64,000 nucleotides of DNA. Origin: Phaeosaccion multiseriatum. Its lineage: Eukaryota; Ochrophyta, other classes. Under the pieces are notes generated by a model. That model did no database searches and was not told the DNA's origin. It saw nothing but the letters and a program-made list of their open reading frames with translations. Positions 1 to 11,100 of the stretch are shown one piece after another (positions within the stretch are counted from its first letter, which is position 1; each line of letters starts with the position of its first letter). The stretch covers positions 248,001-312,000 of the forward strand of contig OZ218958.1 of the NCBI GenBank assembly GCA_965112735.1, in the 5' to 3' direction. The position numbers and the translations under genes are program-made.

Positions 1-570
1 ACACCTGCGCAGGAGGAGGCGGGAGGCAGCGAGGGAGGGGAGGCCGTCTGGAGCGCAGCAGGCAGGTGCGCAGATGGGGCATCTCCCTTATCTCCTTGCG
101 TAGGAGTCAGCCCAGGGAGGAGGCCGTTTGAGAGTAACATGTCGGCCTCTGTGCCGTAGCGTGCCCACATGCCTTCGCCAGGCAGGGACCGGACTTCCTT
201 CTTGTACAGTACTGAGAGGGGGGGGGGGGAGGGAGGGACATTCCGATAGCTAGCTCAAAGCACCACCCCCCCCTATCCTACGGCCCTACAGACAATCCGA
301 CACATCCTCCTCGGCGTATCATAGACGTACAGTACAGTGGGAAGGTGTGTGAGAGAAGTGAGGAGTGTGAGAGGGAAGGAAAAATGAAAAAGGCGGGGAA
401 AAAAAGAGTTTCCGTTTCATGGCGGCGCCGCCAAAATTTATAAATTTATCATTTCTTCCAAGGGCGGGCCGATGTGTGGGGCCACATCACTTTAAGAAGC
501 TTTCATGGCAGGCTTTCCTTAAAACGCAACAGGAAGCGGTTCAAGGGGCAAAGAGCAACACTGCGGGGAG
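1..570. other. Upstream flank without a recognised gene
   Basis: This stretch holds purine-rich and G-rich runs (for example around 220-237) and no ORF that resembles a protein. It probably contains the promoter and 5' UTR of the secreted protein beginning at 571. An A-rich stretch (about 378-410) and an AT-rich patch at 438-455 stand out from the GC-rich surroundings. I saw no clear core promoter element. Confidence 0.4.
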
Positions 571-2912
571 ATGGCGACGTTCTCCTTCGCAGCGTTCCTG
601 CTGCTGTTGCTGGCGCCCAAGAACTTCTACGGTAAGATAAGGAGTCACGGGGAATCCTCCTGCGTGCTTGAGGTGCAGTGACGAGGACGCAGATCTGTCG
701 TTGGCCTTTCGTGCCCTCTCCGTCTCCCAGCTCTGCAGAATACGGCCCTAGGACAAGATGTGGTCTCACAAATGGAAACCAAACCGAGCAACCTTCCTTC
801 GTGTAGATAATCGTGTGCCCCTGTACCCTCCCTCCTCCTAAGAGCTACGCTTCTAACACACCTGGCCGGCTGGTTCCTTTCTGACGCCCTGCTTGGCCAA
901 CCTCCTGCTCCTCTCCTTGTTCCCTCCCCTCCTTAGTTGATGCTGGGGTCGAACTCGTTGCCGATATTCCCCAGCCCAACCTTCGGGGGGGTTGCACACC
1001 GCGCTGTTCGAACACCGTCGATAATGGCCGGTACAGATGCGATGTTGATGTCGACGGGAACAGGCTCTGCAACACTTTCGAGCTCTTGGGTAAGCCCTTC
1101 TCCTCTCTCTCTCTGTCTGTCTCTGTCTCTCTCTTTGCCTGGAGAGGCGCTCCCTCCCTGCACCCCACCTTGACCGTCGCCTAAGTCATATGACCCGTCC
1201 GTTGTTTGTGTTTGCTTGCAGGGCCGCACACGTGCCACTTTCACTACTACACTCAGAGCGAAGTCGCTCGGTGCATGGCGGAGAAACGTGAGTTACACCT
1301 CTGGTCCTCGCTGTGGACATACGTCTTTGAGGGGTTGAGGGCTCTGCTTGTGCAACTCTCGTCCTCCCCAGGCCCCCTCCCTCTTCCTCACCCTTAGCTC
1401 CTTCTCCACCTCCCTCTCTCTCTCTACCTCTCTCCCATATCTCTCTCTTTGTCTCTCGTCTGACCAGGCCCCCCTGGTCAAAGGGCCCCCTTCAACTACA
1501 TGGTGTTTGGCTCCTCCATCCTCATGGGCACGCTTTTTGCCGCCGCACCGTGGGTGAGTGAATTGGCATTCCAGCTGGAGCGCTTTGTCCCTACATTTCA
1601 AAGATGCTGTGCGGTTTCGTCCGACAGGGAGGTGTCCCTCCCTTCCTTGAACAGCCCTTCCCAATCTAATGCCAAACCCAAGGAGGGGCAGCCCTTCCCA
1701 ACCCAATGCCAAACCCAAAGAAGGAGCCACGCGCAAGTGCAATCCCGCACCGACCCACCCTCTGCCGCTCCGTGGCGGGCCCCTGCTGACCGACCCGTCG
1801 TCGCTCCTCCTCACCTCTCTCTCCCTCCTTTATGTATTCGAACAGCTCGACTATCAGATTGACTCTGATTTCGACTATCAAGACTGGATGTTCGACTCGC
1901 TGCCACCAGGCTCCATGCCCGAAAATGTCATGAACAACTGTGCGCAGCTGGTGCTGGATATCAACAACGGCGTGGTGGATAAGAAGGCCGACTTCAACGG
2001 GGACTGCACAGAGGTAAGTCGATTGGATGAAGGGCAAGGCAGGGTCCTCTTGTGTCTCCCTGTCTCTCCCTCTCTCCACTCTCCCTGCCCGCTCTCGTGC
2101 CATGTTATGTCTCACACGACCACCATGGGGAGGCCCTCGCCACCCCGGCCCTGCCCGCCCTACCTCGCCTCCCCGCAGGTGTACGAGCACAGCCGCAGGG
2201 GAAATGGGGCCTTCCGCGGGCAGGCAAGCATAGTGTGGGCAGCGGCGTATTCGCCAGATCTGCTGGATGTCCAACTGGACCACCTCTTAGAGGCAGGACG
2301 CGAGCAGGACGAGGGGCACATGGTACTCTACCTGGGCCAGTGGTACATCTTCTGCCTCCTAGGGCGGCAATGGGCGTGTGACATTCTGGGAGACGAGGGG
2401 GAGGACCTGCAGGAGCTCGCCGGTGAGGAGGACCCGGAGGAAGCGCTGGAGATGCAGGTGGAGTACTTTCAGGACAAGTACACCGCCGTTGTGCTGCGCA
2501 TCATTGACGAGTTCCCCAATATTTCACTCACCCTCACCGGCTTGAGGAGGTACTCGGTGAGTGCCGTGGTGGGGGCGGGGGGGGGGGGGGTGGCTCCCTT
2601 TGTTCACTTCCGTCCACTTCTTGTCCGCTTTGTCCACCCCCCCCTATACATCACTCTCCCGCCCGTCTTCACTCACACTCCCATTCCCAAAGTCTCCCCC
2701 TTACCCTCACCCTCGCTGACACATCTAAAAGCGCTGAAGATCGAGCCGCCTACTGACTGTTGACCTGCTCGATATCGACCTCTCTGATCCACACATGTAC
2801 CCCAGGTCCTCACCAGACGCTTCGACGACGTGATCCGACAAGTACGTGGCTGAGTGGGTGTGAGTGGGTCTGAGGGTTGGACAGGGAGTTTCAGTTTCAT
2901 GGGCAGGAATTC

Positions 2913-2986
<74 letters not shown>

Positions 2987-5900
2987 TGTGTGTGTGTGTG
3001 TGGGTGGGTGGGTGGGTGCGTATGCGTACGTGCGGGCGGGAGAAGGAATGGCGGGTAGTGACTCATATGTTCAGGGGCTGCAGGGTCCTCTTTGCCCCCT
3101 TCTCCTTCCCCGCCTCACTCATCCGCCCCTTGGCCCTCTGTGTCCTTGCCCTCCCTCCCTCCCTCCCTCCCTCCCTCCCTCCCTCCCTCCCTCTCTCCCT
3201 CCCTCCTTCCTTCCCTCCCTCCGCCCCTCCCTCCCTCCCTCCCTTTCAGCTTGCCGTCGGACTTGAGTACCTCTCTTTGGACGGCACTTGCAACTTGGAA
3301 CCCAACCAACCTCCCGATATATTGGACCACCCCTCCCCCATGGTCAATCACGCTCTCTTTCAGCGCCTCATGTCTTCCATGTGTGCGGACACAAGCGTGG
3401 GGGAGGCGTTGGAGTGTGAGGAGGAGGTGAGTCAGAGAGTCAGTCTGTCAGTACGTCCGTCAGTCAGTCAGGCACTCAGTCAGTCAGAGAGTCAGTGAGT
3501 CAGTGAGTCAGTCAGGCAGTCAGGCAGTCAGTCAGTCAGTCAGGCAGTCAGTCAGGCAATCAATCAGTCAGGCAATCAGTCAGTCAGCAAGTCAGTGAGT
3601 CAGGCAGGAAGGAAGGCAGGCAGGCAGGCAGTCCGTCAGTCAACGTCAGTCAACAAGTCAATCAGTCAGTCAATCGGTCAGTCAGCCAGTCAGTCTGCCA
3701 GGCGCTCGGTCACTTAGTCACTCAGTCACTCAGTTACTCAGTATACTCAGTCACACAGTCACACAGTCACTCAGTTAGTCAGAAGTCAAATGAGCAAGTC
3801 CGTCAGTTAGTCAATCAGTTAGTCAATCAAGTCATGCAGGCCATCAGTCAGTCAGGCAGCCAGCCAGGCAGTGATTCAGACGCTGTGATGTGCCGCTCCT
3901 CCTGAGCTCATTCCCCCCCCAACCACTTGAACACGCGGACGCTCCCTCCCACTCTTTGCTCGCCAGGTAGTGGGATCTCCCGGCTGTCAAACAGAAACCT
4001 ACGACAATCCAAGCGGCGATTGGTTTGCCCAGTTCGACAGGGGCTGTAACTACAAGGCCTTCACTTCGGTTCTTCCCGACGTGCTCTTTCTCGCCCCTGC
4101 CCCAACCTGCGTCCGAGGGGGTCCCAACCTCTTTGCCAACCCAGGGGTGGAGCGCCGTCTCGCGCCCTGGCAGACGTACTCACGAGCACCCGAGAACTCT
4201 ATTAGTCATGTGGAGGGAAACGGTAATGGCGGGGCCCGCTTCAATATCGCCAGGCCTGGGGGCGCCGACTGGCACGTTCAGTTGTTCCAAGTGCTGTCTG
4301 TGTCGGAGTTGACCCTGGGGGAGAGGTTCACCGTGACATTCGATGTGCTTAGCAACGAGGGGACCACTCGTTTGGTCTACCCTTACATTCAACAAGTCAA
4401 CGCTCCCTACGAGCCCCTCAGCGATCCGGCACCCTGTAGCGTTGGTCCTTCGGACCTGACTCAGTGCTCTGTGACTGGGGTGATTTCCTCCGTGGCCACA
4501 CCGGTCAAGTTTGGCATTCAGGGAGGCGAGTCAGCGGTGGATTTTTCCGTTCACGGAGCCTCCCTGTGTAGGGATCCGGAGAGGACATGCGGCGATGGCA
4601 GCGGCGGCCTCCTCGCCAACTCCAACTTGGATGACGGCTTTGGCACCTCGTGGCGTGCCTACGTAAAGCCTACTGGGACCCCGCTAGACGCCTCCTTCAG
4701 CGCGGACAACGGGGCAGTGACGTTCAACATCGACACAGCGGCAAGGAACAGCTGGCACATGCTTGTAAGTGGGTTGGGGGGGAGGGGCACGGCACTGCTG
4801 TGGCTGGTGTAGTGTCGAGTAGTGCCCTCCCTGCCTGCTGCCTGCCCTTCTCATCTCCCCCTGCTTGCTCTCACACCCCCCTCCCCTCCGCAGTTGTCCC
4901 AAACTATTCCAGCGGCGAGGCTGGAGCAGGGCGTGCTATACACTTTGTCCTTCCGCCTCAAGGCCGAATCCACGCGGACGGTGCGACTCTTCGTCCGACA
5001 GCAGGGCAGGCCCAACACCTTCTTCGCCCGTAAGACAGTCACCATCTCACCCACGGAAGCAATCTACACCGTGACCACGGAAATCACGAGCTTCACAAGA
5101 CCCGTGCGGTTCGGTATTGAGGGGGGCGCTTCCGACGTCGATTTCACTGTGGACGATGCGCTGCTGTGCGCGACGCCGGTGCCGAGAACGTGCCGCGATG
5201 GCAGCATCGGCCTGCTCGAGAACTCCAACTTGGATGATGGCATTGGCGCTCCGTGGCAAACCTATGTAAAGCCTACGGGTACCCCGCTAGACGCCTCCTT
5301 CAGCACGCCAAACGGGGCAGTGCGGTTCAACATCGAGACAGCGGGAAGGAACAGCTGGCACATGCTTCTGTACCAGCGTCTTGGCGTGGAGCAGCTGGAG
5401 CAGGGGGCGCTGTACACCTTCTCCTTCCGCCTCCAAGCGGATTCCAGCCGGGCGGTTCGACTCTTCGTCCGACAGCAGGGCAGGCCCAACGCTTTCTTCG
5501 CCCGTAAGACAGTCACCATTTCTCCTACGGAGGACATTTACACTGTCAGCGCGGTGGTGGACGATTTGAGGCGGCCTGTGCGCTTCGGCGTCGAGGGGGG
5601 CGCTTCCGCAGTGGACTTTATCGCGGACGACGCGCTGCTCTGCTCTACCGCGGCAAACGGCCTCTTTCGAAACCCGCGCTTCTCTGCTGGCACCGATGGC
5701 CTTAACAGGTGGGAAGACTACCTGGCGCTGACGCTGGGTATAGAGGGGTCTTGGAGTCGTGCGAGTGAGGCTGGCGGCGCTGAGCTCGAGGTTACGGCAC
5801 TTGCCGCCGCACCGATGGACTGGCACGCGCAAATGTTCCAGTCGTTTAATATCGAGACGGCCGGCACCTACCGGCTGGCGTTTGAGATATCTGCGCCAGA

Positions 5901-6111
5901 GGGAGACTTCTTGCTGGCCCTGTATGCCCAACAGGTGGACGACTTTGTGGTGTTGGACAGGACCACTTGCGTCGCCGTGGCAGCGCGGGCGTGGTGTGTC
6001 TTGGAGGCAGAGGTGGTGAATGTGCCTGCGTTGATCAAATTCGGCGCGGAGGGGGGCAACAGTTTAGGCAAGGTGGTGCTCCATGAAGCGATGCTTGCGC
6101 TGTTGCCATAG
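571..6111 (+). CDS. Secreted multi-domain protein with four tandem CBM4/9-like beta-sandwich domains
   Basis: About 1,045 residues over roughly ten exons. Exon 1 (571-631) starts at an ATG followed by a hydrophobic run (MATFSFAAFLLLLLAPKNFYG), a good signal peptide. Exon 2 (937-1089) carries an Asp-rich DVDVDGNRLCNTFE segment, exon 3 (1222-1287) has CHFHYYTQSEVARCMAEK, and later exons (to 3426) encode an acidic Cys-containing region I cannot assign. NYMVFGSSILMGTL after exon 3 recalls the block-I GDS region of PC-esterase/SGNH proteins, but this is weak. From about 4116 come four repeats of roughly 150 residues (4116-4568, 4590-5165, 5197-5639, 5653-6108), each opening like NLFANPGVE or GLLENSNLDDG and ending in a VDF...LLC strand, the plan of CBM4/9-type sandwiches. 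Repeats 2 and 3 are near-identical. Inferred role: extracellular glycan binding. Phases agree at the junctions checked. Confidence 0.75.
2914..3001. repeat. (GT)n microsatellite in an intron
   Basis: Nearly pure GT dinucleotide run of over 80 bp inside an intron of the secreted protein gene, followed by GGGT repeats. A (CCCT)n tract at about 3152-3243 forms the polypyrimidine part of the same intron's 3' end. Confidence 0.95.
3430..3880. repeat. (CAGT)n-rich degenerate tetranucleotide array in an intron
   Basis: About 450 bp of CAGT/CAGG units with scattered substitutions fill most of the intron between the exon ending near 3426 and the exon starting at 3967. The array has decayed at its distal end. 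It explains the unusual size of this intron. Confidence 0.9.
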
Positions 6112-6662
6112 GAGCGGAGCAAGAGCAGAGAGAGGGGATGACTGCGGCGGGGGTTGGCGATTGGAGCAAGTTGGATGTCGATACGACACGGCGTATCGAG
6201 CCTAGGAGGGCAAGAGGTGTCTCGCATGGCCCCTTGCGTGGGCCAGATTTTTGTTTGCTTCTGGGGTGTATATATTAAAGGTGGGTTGGGTTGGGCGTAG
6301 AAGGGGTGGGCTCGCTCTCCTACGGGGCCTAGAGCGGGCAGGCTTGCCCCAGTTTTGCAGCAATGGGCAGCTTCCAGTAATTGAAAAATAAATTTATATA
6401 GTTTAAAACTGATTTGTAAAGACTTCAGTAGTAATTCATTACAACAATTGATTTGTAAAGACTTAAGTAATTGCAAATTGCAAGGGTCCTCAGACCCATG
6501 GAGCACCAGGTGGAGCACCAGCATCCTCCTGCTCACTGGAGGGAGTCTGACTGATCCAATCAGCACGACTTCCCTGCCCAGGCCCTCACATCACCACACA
6601 CAAACACACACATACAGAATACACACACAGAATACACACATTAATACACACACACATACACA

Positions 6663-6742
<80 letters not shown>

Positions 6743-7420
6743 AACAATATTGACCAATTACATAAAATACGCTTTCTGGCAAGGTTTTGTCTGATAAGAC
6801 GGTCACCCCCCCGCCCCCCCCTCCAGAGTCTCGAACCTCTCCCACAGGGCTCCGCGCGACCTGCGGCAATGGAGGAGGAGTAGTCAGCCAGAGAGGGCGC
6901 ATCGCAGCAGGTCAGCAGGGGATAGGCGAGCTTCAGCACGAGTCACCCTACGCTGCTTTCCGCTTTTCTGCCCGAGCGCTTAGGCTTGACTTACCAGCAA
7001 CGGCCACTGCCGAGCGGCTGCTGGGAGACTCTCCTGTCCGGGGGTGGAAGGGCACTCACTCGCTCACTCAAGCGGGTATTGAGGTATTTCTCCTAATGGG
7101 TGTAGCAACGGTCCTGGTGGTCGGTCACGGTGGGACACGGAGAGGGTTGGGACACGGAGAGGGTAGCGATGCAAGGCACAGGGAGAAGAGAAGCGTGACG
7201 GATCCGGAAAGCGGGTGCAACAGGCCAGGCAGGTAGCTTGCAATAGCGCAATCGGCCGAACACACTGAAAACCCCACTGGCTGCTGTCCTCTGATCTGCG
7301 CGTGTATATCATCTTCCCCTCGCTCTTCGGCCGCAAGACGACGGGCGCTGCGTCATTTCCACTACCCATTATTCCTACCAACGGTAAGCCACGGCATGCC
7401 TGGACAAGAAGTCCTCGGCT
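6112..7420. other. Spacer with AT-rich 3' flank and a (CA)n microsatellite
   Basis: Follows the stop codon of the secreted protein. An AT-rich patch (about 6378-6480) with the direct repeat TTGTAAAGACTT (at 6413 and 6453) may include polyadenylation signals. A long CA dinucleotide run occupies about 6596-6739. Downstream exons of the minus-strand orphan at 7421-8008 could lie here, but I could not identify any. Confidence 0.5.
6596..6739. repeat. (CA)n microsatellite
   Basis: Long CA dinucleotide array, interrupted in its first half (AATACACACA units) and pure over the last roughly 70 bp, in the spacer between two genes. Confidence 0.95.
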
Positions 7421-8008
7421 TCAATAATGGCGGACCCCTCTTCGTTCCCTCCCTTTGCTTGTTGCCTCACCTCCACTAGATGGCGAGCCCAGACAAAGAT
7501 CTGTATACATATTCTGAAGGTCAGCAATAGTGCTCTCCTCTTCTTCATCCCAGGAGCTGCCGTGGATGCTGTCTTCGAGAGAGCTGCTCTCCTCGAGAGT
7601 CTCCAGCAGGGTGGTCATGGGAGTTGGCACACAAGTGTTCATCCCTGTACACGCCTCCGTGTACAGGCTCTGCAGCTCCTCGAAGGTGAGAAGACTCATT
7701 GAGTTGCTCGTTATTGAGTCCGGGAGAGGTAGATGATAGGGTATTTTACCGCCTCTTTTCCTCTCAACAAGCAGCGCTTTCAGTTTCAGCTTCATTTCAA
7801 CTGATTCCAACTGCTCAAGGAACGACAACAAATTACCTATATGCCTCCAAATGACATCCTCCCTCTTCCCGGTGCACACACTCGGTCGCCCGGAAAAAGA
7901 CGGAACACACAACTCATAGCAAAGAAAAGGCAACCCGTCTGGTGGAGAAGAGCTTCTAGCGGGAGTTACATAAAGAAGCGCTGTCCAGTCTTGGGGGAGG
8001 GAGGGCAA
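7421..8008 (-). CDS. Orphan protein with a duplicated LQxxYTxxCxG motif
   Basis: I do not recognise a family. The 195-residue ORF has a Cys-containing N-terminal third, a basic-amphipathic stretch (about 55-88, LLSFLEQLESVEMKLKLK) and an acidic Ser/Glu-rich C-terminal half. Two similar segments, FEELQSLYTEACTG (about 109-122) and IADLQNMYTDLCLG (about 161-174), share LQ-x2-YT-(D/E)-x-C-x-G. Their nucleotide sequences differ substantially, so the protein pattern is not just a DNA repeat, which argues that this is a real gene. A GGTGAGGC donor-like site lies just after the second copy (about residue 180), so the last 15 residues may be intron and the real C-terminus may lie further down the minus strand. 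Its start is 191 bp from the divergent start at 8200. Confidence 0.45.
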   Translation of the reverse strand: MPSLPQDWTALLYVTPARSSSPPDGLPFLCYELCVPSFSGRPSVCTGKREDVIWRHIGNLLSFLEQLESVEMKLKLKALLVERKRGGKIPYHLPLPDSITSNSMSLLTFEELQSLYTEACTGMNTCVPTPMTTLLETLEESSSLEDSIHGSSWDEEEESTIADLQNMYTDLCLGSPSSGGEATSKGRERRGVRHY

Positions 8009-8199
8009 CTTATTTGGCCGAGGGAGGGAGTTCTTTTGTAGAGAGAAGGAAAAAGGGGGAGAGAGAAAAGGTCTTTCTTTCTAGAGAGGTGGCCTTCTGC
8101 GGAGGCAAAAACAAGGGATGCTAGCAATGAGTTAGAGAGAATCGCGGAATAGCGGGGCAAGGAAGAGGGTTCGGCACGTCTCGTACTCTGCTCTCACTC
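8009..8199. promoter_or_regulatory. Possible bidirectional promoter between divergent genes
   Basis: A 191-bp gap separates the orphan start (minus, 8008) from the EDR2-like start (plus, 8200). It has purine-rich runs (AGAGAGAAGGAAAAAGG) but no TATA-like element I would trust. Assignment rests on geometry only. Confidence 0.3.
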
Positions 8200-11100
8200 A
8201 TGACTCAATCTCGATCTCCACGGGAATTTGGCTCCACGCCCATTCACGCCTCACCTCCAATGCTCGAGAAGAAGGGGTCTTGGGGATCAAGAGCCTGGGG
8301 GGGCGGGGGAGGAGGAGGAGGAGGAGAAGAAGACAGGCCAGCAGGCACTGACGGTCATCGGACCATTTCGGATGGTAAGATCGGATAAGGAAAGGGTGGG
8401 GTTTGATGTACAGCCAGTGTTGCCTCTTGTATGGGTAGGCGCGAGAGCTTCGCTTTCCCTCGAGGAGAGCTAATGTTCTGCGGAAGTGTGAACCTCTTAT
8501 TCGCTCTTCTCCTCACCTCCCATGCTGTTCTTTGTTGTTCTTTATACCGTTCTCCCTGCCCCCCCCCCCCCTTGACCTTCCATCCTCCGAGCAGGCGATC
8601 AGCAGCAATCGAACCAGTGCGGAGAACGAGTGCGCACCCCTGAGTACTATCAGCAGGTAAGACGAGGGTGGGCGTTGTGGCGCCATCTCCAACTTCTTTC
8701 TCCCGCTCACCAGAACTCTCTCTCTCTCCCTCTCTCTCTCCCTCTCTCTCTCTTTCTCTCTCTCTCTTCTCTGTTTACTTTCCCGTGTCTCCCACTACCT
8801 GCCCCCTCTGTTTACTTCCCATCTCTCCCACTACCTCTCCCATCGTTCGTTCCCCTTTTCCCTTCTTTCTAATTCTCGTTCCATCTCTCGCACCGCCTCT
8901 CTCCTCTTATCCCTTCTCTCTTCCCTCTCTCTCTTACGCCCTCTCACATGTATATATGCATACATCTCTCCATCCTCTCCTCCAGAATGCCTCCATGAGG
9001 GCGCCCCCATCTCCAGGGGCGGGGGGAACGACTGGAGGACTAGCAGCAGGAGTCCTACCTCAATTCTTTCCCGGCGAGGATGAGGGAGCATGCACCACCC
9101 TCCAGCACGACCTTGGCGCTCATGGAACCGTCATCGCCGGCCTCATTCCCCACGGCCGGCAGCAGCAGACCGAGGTGATCAAGGAGGGAAAGGTCAGGAA
9201 GAAGAGTGGGCGGATGAACTCATGGAACGATAGGCACCTAAAGCTAAGGTCCGGCGGGCTGCTGGAGTATTACGACAAGCAGAGCGACGCCGAACCCAAA
9301 CTCACCTTCGTGCTCAGCAGCAAGTGCCAAGTCGGACCGGTGAAGAAGCTCAAGAGGCCGGGGAGCAAGAGTAGTCTATATGCCTTCAAATTGTGGTGGC
9401 CGGACACTCCTGCCAAGGGGGGAGGGGGAAGTAGTGGGAGCCCCACTCCGAGCCGACGAGGAAGTGGCTGTCAGAGCAGTACAGGGGTGCCAGCCGGGTT
9501 GCTCGAAGACGCAGGGGAGGACGAAATGGAGGAGAAGGGGGTGAAGGGGGAGGAGGGGGAGGAGGGGGGGCAAGAGGTGGAGGAGGAGGACGAGGAGGAC
9601 GGTGGCGAGGTGGTCTATCCGCCGTTGTCGCTGGCGTCAGGAAGACGGCGGTTGTCTAAGGCGGCGCACGGTGACATGGCGCGCGACGCGGCGGCAGCAG
9701 CGACAGCGGTATCAGCATCTGCGATACCATCGCCCATGGAAGCACTGGACGGGAGTGGAGGAAGGAGGAGTAGGAGTGCCACCATGGCAGGAGCAGAAGG
9801 ATGGAGAGGAGGAGGGGGAGGAGGAGGGCGACGGACTCGAATGGTGAGCAGCCAGTCTCCGGCCAAGGGCAGCGGAGCGGGTGGTGCTTTCGTGCGCTCG
9901 CAACGGTCAGGACCATTTGCAAGCGGATCACGGGGCAGGAGGAGTAGTGGGGAAGCCCAAAAGGGTGAGGGGGGGGGCGCATCCTCTGAGGCGGGCTTCC
10001 GATTGCCAAAGAGTCGATCCCTCTCCGCAGATGATGTCGAAGTGGCTGCGAGCGTGGCGGTGGGGGGCCGGTCGGCAGCCACCAACGGAGAGGGAAGCAG
10101 CAGCGGCGCCGGAGATGGGGGTGGCGTACACCCCGGGGGCGGAGGAGGGGACTGCGAGGGAAGAGGAGGAGGAGGAGGAGGAGGAGGAGGAGGAGGAGGA
10201 GGAGGAGGGAGCTCAGGACTGACAGTTTCAGCCGCTCGAGACACGGAGGTGCGTGGAGTGACTCGAACGTCTTGTCTGGCCTGAACAGATGCTTGTCTGG
10301 CCTGAACAGATGCTTGTCTGGCCTGAACAGATGCCTGTCTGGCCTGAAAAGATGCCTGTCTGGCCTGAACAGATGCCTGTCTGGCCTGAAAGGATGCCTG
10401 TCTGTTCTGAAAGGATGCCTGTCTGGCCTGAAAAGATGCCTGTCTGGCCTGAAAAGATGCCTGTCTGTGCGGAAAGGATGTCGGGCGGCAGGGTCGGATG
10501 GCAGGCTTAGGGTTGGGTGACAGAAGGTCGGATGGCAGCCTTAGGGTTGGGTGACAGAAGGGACGTCCGCTCTACTCTCACTTCATGCTCCGCTCTTCGC
10601 GACCGGCCTTCCTCTGCTGCACATGTATATTTACAAGCTTGTGCATCTCTGACTCTCGGCGAATCTCACTTGCACTACAAGCTTGTACCTCTGTGGCTCT
10701 CTGACTCCAATGTACACATGTACCAGCTGCTATACCTTTCTGACTCCCTCGGCTATTCTGTTGTACTGCACATGTACAAGCTGCTTTACCTCTCTGTGGA
10801 CTCTTGTCTGTTCTGTACTGTGCCTGGGCCCCTGCCCCTGTCCTATGCAATTAACCCCCCATGCTGCGCGCTCTCACTCCCTGTCTCTCCACCCCCTCTC
10901 CCTCCCTCTCTCTCTCTCTCTCTCTCTCTTGCCTACCTATAGGGAGACGTGGGCAAGGAAGACAGACCCAATGTGACCATTCAGGGCCTCGTTGTGGCTC
11001 AGAAGGAGCACAGAGAGTTGGCGAGAACGTGGAGAACAAGATTCGCCAAGCTGGCTGAGGAGAAGGTGTTGGAGTCAACAGAGTCCAAGAAGAAGGAGCT

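Noticed and set aside
10496-10561. TTAGGG-like sequence taken as interstitial telomere repeat
   Set aside because: Only two isolated TTAGGGTTGGG words within a 34-bp local repeat, without a telomeric array.
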